10,549 nucleotides of DNA from Desulfobacteraceae bacterium. GTDB taxonomy: Bacteria; Desulfobacterota; DSM-4660; Desulfatiglandales; Desulfatiglandaceae. Positions 1 through 7,020 of the stretch are shown piece after piece. The stretch is from NCBI GenBank assembly GCA_020349865.1, contig CP070700.1, positions 2,120,197-2,130,745 of the forward strand, in the 5' to 3' direction. A program made the position numbers and the translations under genes. Each line of letters starts with the position of its first letter. Position 1 is the first letter of the stretch. The notes beneath the pieces were generated by a model. That model ran no database searches. It had not been told where the DNA came from and saw nothing but the letters and a program-made list of their open reading frames with translations.

Positions 1-78
1 ACCCGCTATATATGCTTTAATAGTTGGGACCATCTGATGAATTTCATGATGGAAGGTCTTGAGTTAAAGCTTGAGTAA
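1..78 (+). CDS. C-terminal tail of a probable insertion-sequence transposase (partial)
   Basis: The window opens in a plus-strand reading frame that runs from base 1 to a TAA at 76-78 and encodes 25 residues. The tail has the pattern W-x-x-L-x-x-F-M-x-x-G-L (WDHLMNFMMEGLEL), which I associate with the C-terminal ends of several DDE transposases; that is recollection of family style, not a search. The same strand at the other window edge begins a transposase, so this could be the end of a second copy of the same element, but the two fragments do not overlap and cannot be compared. No inverted repeat matching the start of the right-hand element is visible in the next 300 bases. Confidence 0.4.
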   Translation, partial: TRYICFNSWDHLMNFMMEGLELKLE

Positions 79-352
79 GGATGGATAAAAACAAGAATGT
101 TCGATTAAATCAAATTATTGATTGCCCATTTGCCTTCTATAAATTCAGGGAATAGGGGAACTTTGTCTGAAGATGAAGCTTTAATGATTAATCTCTAGGT
201 TTATGGAGTGACTTTTGTCAATATGATACTTTTAAGGAATGAGAAAGATGTTCATTGATAAAAATTTCATTATATGTCTACTAAAATTTCCTGAAAATTG
301 ACTGGAATAATTTGTAAGAGATGGATCAATTAAACCAAAATTAGAATTGCTG
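79..352. other. AT-rich stretch with no recognised gene
   Basis: This AT-rich segment lies between the probable transposase tail and the 60-bp repeat. The only reading of note is a 24-codon plus-strand ORF starting at 81, closed by TAG at 153-155. I see no convincing promoter, RNA, attC site or insertion-sequence end here. Confidence 0.4.
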
Positions 353-412
353 CTCGAGTCAAGGGCTGGCTTGGTTTTTCTCCTTCTTTTTTATATGGTA
401 TATGACTTAAAA
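353..412 (+). repeat. 60-bp perfect direct repeat, left copy
   Basis: This block is identical base for base to 9969-10028, in the same orientation. It begins with the palindrome CTCGAG and ends in CTTAAAA; the flanks diverge at once on both sides. It lies 25 bases beyond the stop of the radical SAM gene, i.e. at the 3' end of that transcription unit on the minus strand. The right copy lies between an attC site and the start of an insertion sequence. Confidence 0.9.
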
Positions 413-437
413 TGATTTTCTATTCCATAACAGCACC

Positions 438-1754
438 TCAAACATTCCGAGTAACCATTTTATAACAATCATAATTCCAGTAAAACGAACATGTTGTACT
501 AAAGAGGCTCTTCGTCTTAAAGAATGTCTTTATTGCCCGTTTAAATGAAGTTTTAAGTGAGGCAGCAGCCTTATATGTTGAGATATGTCCCTCTTGTAGT
601 TCTTCTACTGTCATATTTTTAGGTTGAAACACAACTTCAAATCCATTATATCTTTTCCAATCCTTTGGATAGTCTTTTAGGAGCAATCTGCCCTCATTAT
701 AAAGTTGCTCATACAATTTAGTACTTGGAAATGGTGTTTGAATGGAAAATTGAGCAGCATCTAGTTCGGTATCATGTATGAAGTCCAAAGTTTTATTAAA
801 AATATCTTTAGTATCAGTATCATTGCCAAATATAAAACCCCCAACTATTGCAATGCCATTATCATGAATCTTCTTGATAGCATCCTTGAAATTTTTCGTG
901 GTAGGTCGAAGATTGACCTGTTTATTCATCGCAAGTAGTGCTTCCGATTCTACTGATTCAAATCCAATAAAAAATACTTTTGCACCATTCTTGGCAGCTG
1001 CCTGCAGCAGATTATCATTCTCGACGACATTGATACATGTCTGAGCCCCCCATTCTTTACCCAAATCTTTTAATCGTTCAAACAACTGAAACGCATGATT
1101 AAAACACTCCTGACCTGAACCGACAATATTGTCATCTATAAAAAAAAACCGATTCCCTTTCAACATACTAATCTCAGCAATTACATCATTGACAGGTCTA
1201 AACCTATAACGTCCACCATTGAAGCGTGTTACTGAACAAAAGTTACAGTCGAAAGGACAACCTCTGGATGTCTGAACTGTTTGTATAAAATAACTTTTTG
1301 AGCAAAGGTCTCTTCTTGGTATAGATAGGTTTTCCATACTTGGTCTTGGAGATATATATTTCTTCTGTATATTGCCTGCTTCATAATTCTTTAAGAGTGT
1401 TTGCCAGACCTCCTCACCTTCTCCTATTACAACAGTATTCACGAAATTCATAGCTTCTTGACTCATCATAGAAGCATGGATGCCACCAAGAACCACAGGC
1501 GTTCCCTTTTCCCTAAATCGTGTACTAATTTCGTAGGCTTTGGGCGCCAAAGGTGTCATACAAGTGATAGCAACTAGGTCAACATTTTTATCAAAGTCAA
1601 TAATATCGATAGTTTCATCGATAATCTCTATTTCATATTTATCTGGTGTATGGCTAGCTAAAATTGCTAAATTCAAGGGTGGCAAAGAAAGAACCTTAAC
1701 ATTTTCCAAAATATCGTTTTTATAAGACGGATTAATAAACAAAATCTTTTTCAT
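438..1754 (-). CDS. B12-binding domain radical SAM protein
   Basis: The 438-residue product has the two-domain layout of cobalamin-dependent (class B) radical SAM enzymes. Residues about 3-125 look like a Rossmann-type B12-binding domain, with VVLGGIHAS near 87-95 and the GEGE turn at 111-114. The radical SAM core follows, with the CxxxCxxC cluster motif at Cys166, Cys170 and Cys173 and an FFFIDDN strand near 203-209. The region around 375-400, with a Gly-Phe-Glu-Val-Val-Phe-Gln-Pro-Lys stretch, resembles the DUF4070 extension of HpnJ/HpnR/BchE-like proteins. The expected role is S-adenosylmethionine radical chemistry, often methylation or a skeletal rearrangement of a lipid or natural product; the substrate cannot be told. 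No DxHxxG motif is seen. The ATG at 1754 has only a weak purine-rich leader. A half attC site lies about 55 bases upstream, so it may be cassette cargo. Confidence 0.88.
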   Translation of the reverse strand: MKKILFINPSYKNDILENVKVLSLPPLNLAILASHTPDKYEIEIIDETIDIIDFDKNVDLVAITCMTPLAPKAYEISTRFREKGTPVVLGGIHASMMSQEAMNFVNTVVIGEGEEVWQTLLKNYEAGNIQKKYISPRPSMENLSIPRRDLCSKSYFIQTVQTSRGCPFDCNFCSVTRFNGGRYRFRPVNDVIAEISMLKGNRFFFIDDNIVGSGQECFNHAFQLFERLKDLGKEWGAQTCINVVENDNLLQAAAKNGAKVFFIGFESVESEALLAMNKQVNLRPTTKNFKDAIKKIHDNGIAIVGGFIFGNDTDTKDIFNKTLDFIHDTELDAAQFSIQTPFPSTKLYEQLYNEGRLLLKDYPKDWKRYNGFEVVFQPKNMTVEELQEGHISTYKAAASLKTSFKRAIKTFFKTKSLFSTTCSFYWNYDCYKMVTRNV

Positions 1755-1779
1755 GATTGCTTTCTTCTTGTATTATCAT

Positions 1780-1814
1780 GCGGTGAGCAAAGCGAATCCG
1801 CTTATTTGTTAGGC
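1780..1814 (-). other. Half attC-like site (left core plus hairpin)
   Basis: On the minus strand a consensus left core GCCTAAC (1814-1808) is followed by a short hairpin with a GCGG/CCGC stem (1798-1801 with 1780-1783). A right core GTTRRRY is not found at the expected distance; GATAATA stands roughly where it should be. It follows a stop codon by seven bases, as in cassettes. I read it as a damaged or partial attC site. Confidence 0.4.
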
Positions 1815-1821
1815 AAAAGAT

Positions 1822-2064
1822 TCACTCCACAAATGCTTTTCTCATTTCTTCCAGATTGTCAAACTATCTCATTTCAGTCCGTTCTCATAGCTTCCCCGCT
1901 AAAATGAAAAAAGAAGGTTGACCCTCAACTCTACCTTCGGGCTTCCTGAAATATGCAGGCTCAGAGAAAAAGTAGCCTGTCCCCTTTTCTAATAACTCCC
2001 CATCTATTCCCCCATCTACTCCAAAGATAAACAACGGTAGGTTCATTGAAAGTGAATTCCACAT
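1822..2064 (-). pseudogene. Decayed short cassette ORF, unknown family
   Basis: From an ATG at 2064 the minus frame runs 59 codons (start MWNSLSMNLPLFIFGVDGG) to a TGA at 1885-1887. The same frame then continues for six codons to a TAG at 1864-1866 and for thirteen more (FDNLEEMRKAFVE) to a TGA at 1822-1824. That last stop lies seven bases before an attC left core, the usual place for the end of a cassette gene. One uninterrupted gene broken by two nonsense mutations is the simplest reading. I do not recognise the family. Alternatively the 59-codon ORF alone is real, or none of it is. Confidence 0.3.
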
Positions 2065-2120
2065 TGTTTATTACCGCCCCGCTCCCCAGCAAGCCGCGAC
2101 AACAACAAAACGGCTTTGAA

Positions 2121-2160
2121 AAGTCAGGAGATAAGATGAGCGGTCTGCTCATCCTGACTT
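2121..2160 (-). terminator. Hairpin after the large coiled-coil gene
   Basis: A two-part stem overlaps the stop codon of the 1114-aa gene: the outer arms AAGTCAG/CTGACTT are at 2121-2127 and 2154-2160, and the inner arms GATGAGC/GCTCATC at 2135-2141 and 2147-2153. A one-sided bulge separates the two parts. On the minus strand the stem ends in a run of only four T, so it is a weak intrinsic terminator or a 3'-end stabiliser. Confidence 0.5.
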
Positions 2161-5100
2161 AGTTGCCAGTATCGGTAAAAAAACGGCCGTCCCTAAAATT
2201 TGACATCTTTTCAAAAACCTTCCACGGCCTGTGAAAGGCATCTTTTAAGCTCAAGCCCGGTCCGAGATCGATCACAATGGACGGTTTGCCAAAATTATCG
2301 GTCCCCAAATGCCAGCCGATGGGTTTCCGGCAAAGGCCGCTCAAAGCCTTTTCAATGGAGTCAAGGTCAATGGGCGTATCCCGGACCAGTTCTCCGTTCA
2401 CTTCCTTGTAATCCACCGGGAAGGGGCTGCCGTCAAGTTTCTCGGGTAATGGCTTGAGCAGGTCGTCCAGGTCCCGGCTCGGGTTCTCATTGCCAAGGGC
2501 ATCCTTCAGTAAAGTGCCTTCCGAATGATTGGGAACAAGCTCGTAACTATGATACGGGTGCTTAACCCGAAGGCAATGATCGTCAAGGTCAAAATCCTCG
2601 TCAGCATCATCCGGCGGCGCAACATTGGCTTCATAATGGTCACAATCCCATGCCCATCGCCTTGCCACCCAGTCTTTATCCTTGCAAACGATAATCGGCT
2701 CGAAATCCCAGGCATGATTGAAGCAGAAATCGCCAATTACGGGCACATCACTGAAGCTCCAGTCCAAAAGGTAGAGGATGCAGTGCTGGCCGGTTTCAGG
2801 GTTGGTCGTCACCTTATAATGAATGGCCCGCAACTCCTTTGAGCCGTAACGGGAATTATCCGGATCAGGGGTAATATCATCCTCGGTCAGCAGAATGCAG
2901 GGCAGGTTGTTTTTCACATGACTGTAAAGCTCTTCTTTGGCGGTCTGCAGGTCCTTGGAATAATCGCTGTCCTGCTGGTCTTGATCGTCCATTGTTCGGG
3001 TTGCGTGGCGGCACATGCGGCGGCATTCTTCCAACAGTTTGTCAAGCCCGGCCCGAATACCGGCAGCCTCTTCCTCCATCTCGCGGACATGCCGGGGGGT
3101 GTCACAGGTGTCATTGGGGCGGAGTTCCTTACGGAGCCTTTGGCTGTCCTTTTGCGCTTTTTCACGGGCTGCTTCAAGGCGTTTTATCAGGGCCTCGATG
3201 GCGGCTATCAGTCGCTGCAGTTTTTCCCGGGACGACTTGGCTCTGGCGATCCACGAACTGTCTAGCAAGCCATGCAGTTCTTTGACCAGTTTGCCGACAT
3301 CCTCAGGCTTGGGGGAGGCCCCCAACAGCTTACGGGCTCTGGCCAGGGCTCGGCGCAGCTTTTGCAAACAGTCATTAAGCTCTTTCAATTGCAGCTTTTC
3401 AATGTGGTCCAGATGATAAACCGTGCTCGCTTTGCTACGTTTTACCTTACGAATGCAATGGCGATAGGCCTGTTCAAGCCGGCGTATAAAGCGTTTGATC
3501 TCTTGTTTCAAGTCCTTCAAGCGGCGGCGGAAACGGCTTATCCGTTTAAGTCTGCGTTTGGCCTGTTTCTGCTTCCGTCGCGCATCTGCAAAGGCCCGCT
3601 CAGCCTTTTGGCGTTCAGCAACGGCCTTGGCCTCCTGGTCTGCAAACTTTTTAGCCCTTTCATTATAGGCCTTGAGCTGATCTCCCCATTTATCCAGAAA
3701 GTCAAGGTAGTCCCTGATTTCGGAATTACCTTTCAGATAAACCCATGTTCCCCCCTCGCTTGTGATGCCCATCGGCCCGACCCCGGCCGAAAAACCGGCG
3801 GGTAGGCCGCCCGGTGCAGGAGGCCCTCCGGTAAAGGCTCCCCCAGGGTGCTGCCGGGCAAAGATATCAAGAAGGTTCTTGATGGCGTTTCGGGCCTGGT
3901 TTTTCCGTTTCCGGGCCTTATCCTCCTTTTCTTTGACCGAATCAAGCGCTTTTTTTGCCTTTTTTTCATCGCTTTTGCCGTCGGCAGTCATCTGTTTCGC
4001 CTTAAGGGCCTCTTGAGCAAGCCCGGCAAGGGCCTTGTCAATTTTTTGCACCAAGGCCTTTAAGGCATTAAGCAAGTCAAGGATAACGCAGCAGTCTATA
4101 CAGTCACTGCTTTTTTGGAGCAGGGCCTCAGCATTGGCTAACAAGGCGCGTATTGCATTAACAAATGCCTCAAAACGCGATGATATTAATCGGGCCCGCC
4201 TTTCGGCCCGCCGCCGCATGGTGGTGCTGCGCCGGGCCTCTTTTTCCTTTTTATTGGCTGCCTTGTCAGCTGCGGCTGTTTTTGCTGCCTGGGCCTGTAT
4301 CAGTTTTCTGCTTGTGGCTTTTACCTTCATTAGGGAGGACTCCACCCGCAGGGCATCGGTGAGCTTGCTCTCCTGGTGAAAGGCCTTTGCTGCTTCTTTA
4401 TAATTATCTTCAAGGTTTTCTCTTTGATCTTTGAGATCATCAAGGGCCTTTTGGGCTGCGTCCGCTTTTTGACGCGCATCCTGTGCGATACGTAGCTTTT
4501 TGGCTTCCTGATCTTCGGCCCGGTCCATGGCAAGATCGGCTTGGGCGGCCTGCCTTATGATCTTGTCCAGCAAACTGCCGAGAAGGGTAATGGCCCTTGA
4601 TATTCTTTGAAATGTTGTTGTTTCACAGGGCAAAGGCATATAATGACGGTGGGCCCAGTCAATAAGCTGCACAGCTTTTGCTGCCGCGTCAGCCACCCCG
4701 CTCAACAATGCAGGTTCCGCCAGGACAAGGCTATCCGTGGCAGCCATTGCCGCGCCAATTGGCAGGGCTTGAATTGCAACCATGCGGGAGAAGGCCTGTT
4801 GAAAAACAGGCTCAACGGTTTCACGGATATCAGGACGCTTTTTGAGTTCTCGCAAAATCAAGTGCGACCCGGTCTCCGGTGTTGCGGTCATGGCACTGTC
4901 CATTTCCGAGAGCAACTGATTCAATTGCGGGGACAGGTCACCTGTCTCCAAAAGTGTTTGGGCCAGTCTGGAGCGCAGTGTGGTAAGCTGCTCAAACGAT
5001 TGTTCAAAGCGGTAAGTCGCTTGATACCAGGCTTCTTCACCGATTTCCCATTCCTTCTTGAGTGCGGCCTCCACTGCGGATGCATGCTCTTCAAGGGCAT

Positions 5101-5503
5101 CAAGCCGGGCTTCCAATTCGACACCAGCAGCCTTGAGGTCCGCATCAAACTGAAGATACTCGATGCTTTCTTCTACCGGAACAAACTCAAATTCCTGATC
5201 AGGATTGAAGAACAAAGGCTCGGAATTGCCTAAAAATTTTGGTTTTACGCCCGGTAGCAGCCCGCTGTCTTCAGGCCCGCCGCCGGTCAGCACAAGCCGT
5301 TCGCCGGGCTCAAGAATGCCTGGGGGTAGGCGAACGGGCTCAGCACCTTCACACCGAATTTCAGCGCCGGTCAGCCGCACAGGGGTGTCGCCTTTATTGG
5401 TCAAAACAATTTTTTCTTGTTCCAGGCCTTTCCAGGCCCCGGAATATTCAGGTTCAGGGGCCACCGGACCGATCACGAACTCAACTCGCACCTTGTTTTT
5501 CAT
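2159..5503 (-). CDS. Large coiled-coil protein with lamin-tail-like N-terminal domain, unknown function
   Basis: The product has 1114 residues and no signal peptide or membrane segment. Residues about 1-110 have the look of a lamin-tail/Ig-like beta domain (IVLTNKGDTPVRLTGAEI, then LPPGILEPGERLVLTGG). From about 120 to 550, and again from about 600 to 840, the chain is Ala/Lys/Arg/Glu-rich and strongly helical, typical of long coiled coils. The two halves are joined by a Gly/Pro-rich linker near 553-586. A cysteine cluster (CIDCC) lies at 468-472. The C-terminal 250 residues are a different, Trp/Asp/His-rich globular region (NHAWDFEPIIV, WDCDHYEANV) that I cannot assign. Start choice is firm: GAGAGGGAG lies six bases before the ATG. 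The gene is visibly richer in G+C than the AT-rich neighbours and much larger than usual cassette cargo, suggesting separate acquisition. A structural, scaffold or secreted-effector role is possible, but nothing in the sequence decides it. Confidence 0.85.
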   Translation of the reverse strand: MKNKVRVEFVIGPVAPEPEYSGAWKGLEQEKIVLTNKGDTPVRLTGAEIRCEGAEPVRLPPGILEPGERLVLTGGGPEDSGLLPGVKPKFLGNSEPLFFNPDQEFEFVPVEESIEYLQFDADLKAAGVELEARLDALEEHASAVEAALKKEWEIGEEAWYQATYRFEQSFEQLTTLRSRLAQTLLETGDLSPQLNQLLSEMDSAMTATPETGSHLILRELKKRPDIRETVEPVFQQAFSRMVAIQALPIGAAMAATDSLVLAEPALLSGVADAAAKAVQLIDWAHRHYMPLPCETTTFQRISRAITLLGSLLDKIIRQAAQADLAMDRAEDQEAKKLRIAQDARQKADAAQKALDDLKDQRENLEDNYKEAAKAFHQESKLTDALRVESSLMKVKATSRKLIQAQAAKTAAADKAANKKEKEARRSTTMRRRAERRARLISSRFEAFVNAIRALLANAEALLQKSSDCIDCCVILDLLNALKALVQKIDKALAGLAQEALKAKQMTADGKSDEKKAKKALDSVKEKEDKARKRKNQARNAIKNLLDIFARQHPGGAFTGGPPAPGGLPAGFSAGVGPMGITSEGGTWVYLKGNSEIRDYLDFLDKWGDQLKAYNERAKKFADQEAKAVAERQKAERAFADARRKQKQAKRRLKRISRFRRRLKDLKQEIKRFIRRLEQAYRHCIRKVKRSKASTVYHLDHIEKLQLKELNDCLQKLRRALARARKLLGASPKPEDVGKLVKELHGLLDSSWIARAKSSREKLQRLIAAIEALIKRLEAAREKAQKDSQRLRKELRPNDTCDTPRHVREMEEEAAGIRAGLDKLLEECRRMCRHATRTMDDQDQQDSDYSKDLQTAKEELYSHVKNNLPCILLTEDDITPDPDNSRYGSKELRAIHYKVTTNPETGQHCILYLLDWSFSDVPVIGDFCFNHAWDFEPIIVCKDKDWVARRWAWDCDHYEANVAPPDDADEDFDLDDHCLRVKHPYHSYELVPNHSEGTLLKDALGNENPSRDLDDLLKPLPEKLDGSPFPVDYKEVNGELVRDTPIDLDSIEKALSGLCRKPIGWHLGTDNFGKPSIVIDLGPGLSLKDAFHRPWKVFEKMSNFRDGRFFTDTGN

Positions 5504-5581
5504 ATCAGACTCCCTCTCTTATTTATGTATGTTTTTTGAGCTATCAGCCCCATTAGCCTTTACCTGTTAAATGAAAAAAAA
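5504..5581. promoter_or_regulatory. Leader of the large gene with a lone attC left core
   Basis: On the minus strand this leader begins just after the decayed DUF6624 gene. It carries ATTTAAC (5572-5566), a sequence identical to the left core of the attC at 5947-5996, but no GTT right core follows within the next 70 bases. It ends with the GAGAGGGAG ribosome binding site of the large gene. I see no clear -35/-10 pair. Confidence 0.4.
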
Positions 5582-5886
5582 TTACCGGAAAGCTTGGTTT
5601 AGTAAAGGCTTCCATCTATTCATGAATTCCTTATCCAGCACCGCATGTTGAACTATTAACCATGCTGCCTCGGAGTCTTCTTTGCCAACTATGCTGAAGT
5701 CTGGCCACCCATATTTATTGATAATTTCCTTAATACGGATATTATTTTCTTTTTATGAATTGCCTTCATTCTTGGGTGGTACTCAGTAGTACCTAATTCG
5801 CCGCTATCAGTAAACTCCTGTAAAACTCGTTGATCTTACTCTTACATTGACAGCAATTCATTTCTCAATTGATGATTCAACGTCAT
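5582..5886 (-). pseudogene. Degraded DUF6624-family gene
   Basis: The C-terminal half, read on the minus strand from about 5737 to the TAA at 5582-5584, is clear: KEIINKYGWPDF, SIVGKEDSEAAWLIVQHAVL. The order (GWP, then VG, then AAWLIVQHA) is the signature I know from DUF6624 proteins, small cytoplasmic proteins of unknown function. The N-terminal half starts at ATG 5886 (MTLNHQLRNELLSM) but is broken by two TAA codons a codon apart just after LLSM. It resumes as DQRVLQEFTDSGE...YHPRMKAIH and needs a one-base frameshift near the AAAAAGAAAATAAT tract (about 5740-5755) to join the C-terminal half. With two nonsense codons and a frameshift it cannot make a full product. It sits directly after an attC site, as expected of old cassette cargo. 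Confidence 0.75.
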
Positions 5887-5946
5887 GATTTCTTTGATGT
5901 CTATCGAAAAACTAACCTGACTTGCGCCCAAATAAAAAGGAGGGGG

Positions 5947-5996
5947 CATTTAACGGCCAGCTAGGCAAGGTCAGGTTGATAGTGCCTTGTTAAATG
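5947..5996 (-). other. attC-like recombination site, short form
   Basis: On the minus strand the left core ATTTAAC (5995-5989) and right core GTTAAAT (5954-5948) are perfectly complementary and match RYYYAAC and GTTRRRY. Between them lies an imperfect palindrome with AGGCA/TGCCT arms. The site is only 50 bp, shorter than most attC sites. The stop codon of the upstream gene falls inside it, a common feature of integron cassettes. The right half shares TAGCTGG and GGCCGTTA with the attC at 9884-9945, suggesting a common host type. Confidence 0.6.
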
Positions 5997-6468
5997 TTTT
6001 TTTAATATATTTTTCTTTTAACTCCTTCTCCACACTATTTGCCGGACAATTAAAATAAATACAACGAGTACATTCATATCTTTTTATAGTCATAGCAAAG
6101 ACAATCCATGACAAAAAGTAGAGAATTAAAAATTGTAATGATTTTAATAGCCAATATAATGGGGGAAAAATAATAATTATAAAACCTAAAATTAACATGG
6201 TTATATCAATTTTACTTAATGGCTTAGGTCTTTTGGGGAAAAATTTAGGAATAAACCATAGAAACATACATTTTGTTGTTTCAGAATCATTGCAGTAATG
6301 AGGGCAGTGTGAACAAAAAAATCTATATTCAAGGATTAAAAAATGGCCAATAAATATTAAAATATAAATAATAGTCCATACTATTGAATATTTCGAAATT
6401 GCAAAACAGGCTAAAAGTAATGGGATAAGACCAAATAAGTTCCAGTATATAAAATCTAACCTTCTATT
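5971..6468 (-). pseudogene. Cys-rich multi-pass membrane protein lacking a normal start codon
   Basis: An ATG at 6267 gives 98 residues, but the same open frame continues upstream to 6468 with clearly coding character, making 165 residues in all. It has two hydrophobic helices (about residues 12-26 and 29-45) and a motif EYRFFCSHCPHYC at 47-59. The PKRPKPLSK segment near 78-86 leads into two more helices (about 90-127) and a second cysteine group, CTRCIYFNC. Paired Cys motifs facing one side suggest metal or redox-centre binding in the inner membrane. It resembles a family of small uncharacterised membrane proteins I recall from anaerobes. No ATG, GTG or TTG precedes the first helix: the frame abuts the TAG stop of the monooxygenase-like gene. 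The N-terminus was therefore probably lost, unless a rare start or stop readthrough is used. The 3' end lies inside an attC site. Confidence 0.6.
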
Positions 6469-6831
6469 CTATGCCGAAGAGTTCTCTCGTCGATTAAGCA
6501 TGCAAAGCGGCTCACCCGCGAATAAAGTCCATTTTTCGGATATCCACTCGGGCTCCACCTCTGAAGACCACTGCTGGTACGGCTTGTTCTCCTTGTGCTT
6601 ATCGAAGGCTGCACGATCTTGATAGGCTTCATACACATAGAAGGCATCCTCATCAGCGGGGTCTGCCCATACGTCGAAGCGGAGCGTCCCATGCTCTTCC
6701 ATGCAGACTTGGCAGTCCCACTTCAGAAACTCGACAAGTTTCTGTCGCTTGCCGCGCTTAGCTTTTACACGGAACAAGATGGAGAATATCGGTTCTTGGT
6801 TTTCTCTGGTATTGTTCCTTTGCTGATTCAT
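6469..6831 (-). CDS. Antibiotic-biosynthesis-monooxygenase (ABM) domain protein
   Basis: The 120-residue product has the ferredoxin-like alpha/beta pattern of the ABM/YgiN family. It opens with a beta strand IFSILFRVKA, then the KRGKRQKLVEFLKW helix, the GTLRFDVWADPADEDAFYVYEAYQD strand-turn-strand, the AAFDKHKENKPYQQW helix and a final strand. Family members are dimeric and include quinol or polyketide monooxygenases, haem-degrading enzymes and many of unknown role; the substrate here cannot be inferred. An ATG eleven codons upstream (6864) is in frame, but AAAGGAGAG lies six bases before the ATG at 6831, which fixes the start there. The upstream attC at 6883-6942 is about 50 bases away, so this is the first gene of its cassette. 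Its TAG stop is in frame with, and directly next to, the following membrane-protein frame. Confidence 0.82.
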   Translation of the reverse strand: MNQQRNNTRENQEPIFSILFRVKAKRGKRQKLVEFLKWDCQVCMEEHGTLRFDVWADPADEDAFYVYEAYQDRAAFDKHKENKPYQQWSSEVEPEWISEKWTLFAGEPLCMLNRRENSSA

Positions 6832-6882
6832 TGAGGACTCTCCTTTATGCACGTATAGTTGCATGCTCTTGCTGCGTTAGCG

Positions 6883-6942
6883 GCATAACAGATTGCTGAG
6901 GGGCCGCGAGGTACGAGCGGCCCCTCAGCAGCATGGTTAGGC
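6883..6942 (-). other. attC recombination site
   Basis: On the minus strand the left core GCCTAAC (6942-6936) pairs with the right core GTTATGC (6889-6883), one mismatch in seven. Inside, a perfect 14-bp stem, GCGGCCCCTCAGCA with its complement, occupies 6917-6930 and 6894-6907 around a nine-base loop. Five- and four-base unpaired spacers separate stem and cores. Length (60 bp) and architecture fit attC well; the lack of an extrahelical base in the stem is unusual. It lies about 80 bases after the transglutaminase-like gene and just before the ABM gene. Confidence 0.75.
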
Positions 6943-7020
6943 CACACATACCGGAACAAGCACGTCAAGTGGTTAATCTTCCCTTCCCTCAAACTCTGAG
7001 TTGATTGTTTACTGTTTTGG

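Noticed and set aside
81..155. 24-codon plus-strand ORF after the transposase tail
   Set aside because: It is very short, has a poor ribosome binding site and no recognisable motif; chance is enough to explain it.
1961..2152. 63-codon minus-strand ORF between the large gene and the decayed ORF
   Set aside because: It starts inside the hairpin that follows the large gene, has no ribosome binding site and an odd composition; a different frame of the same stretch looks more protein-like and leads to the attC half site.
2200..5233. Many plus-strand and off-frame ORFs within the large gene
   Set aside because: They are shadows of a long Ala/Lys/Arg-rich coding frame with G+C-rich codons; none has a ribosome binding site or a recognisable motif.
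6894..6930. Perfect 14-bp G+C-rich hairpin read as an intrinsic terminator
   Set aside because: There is no run of T on either strand after the stem, and the flanking GCCTAAC and GTTATGC cores explain it better as an attC site.
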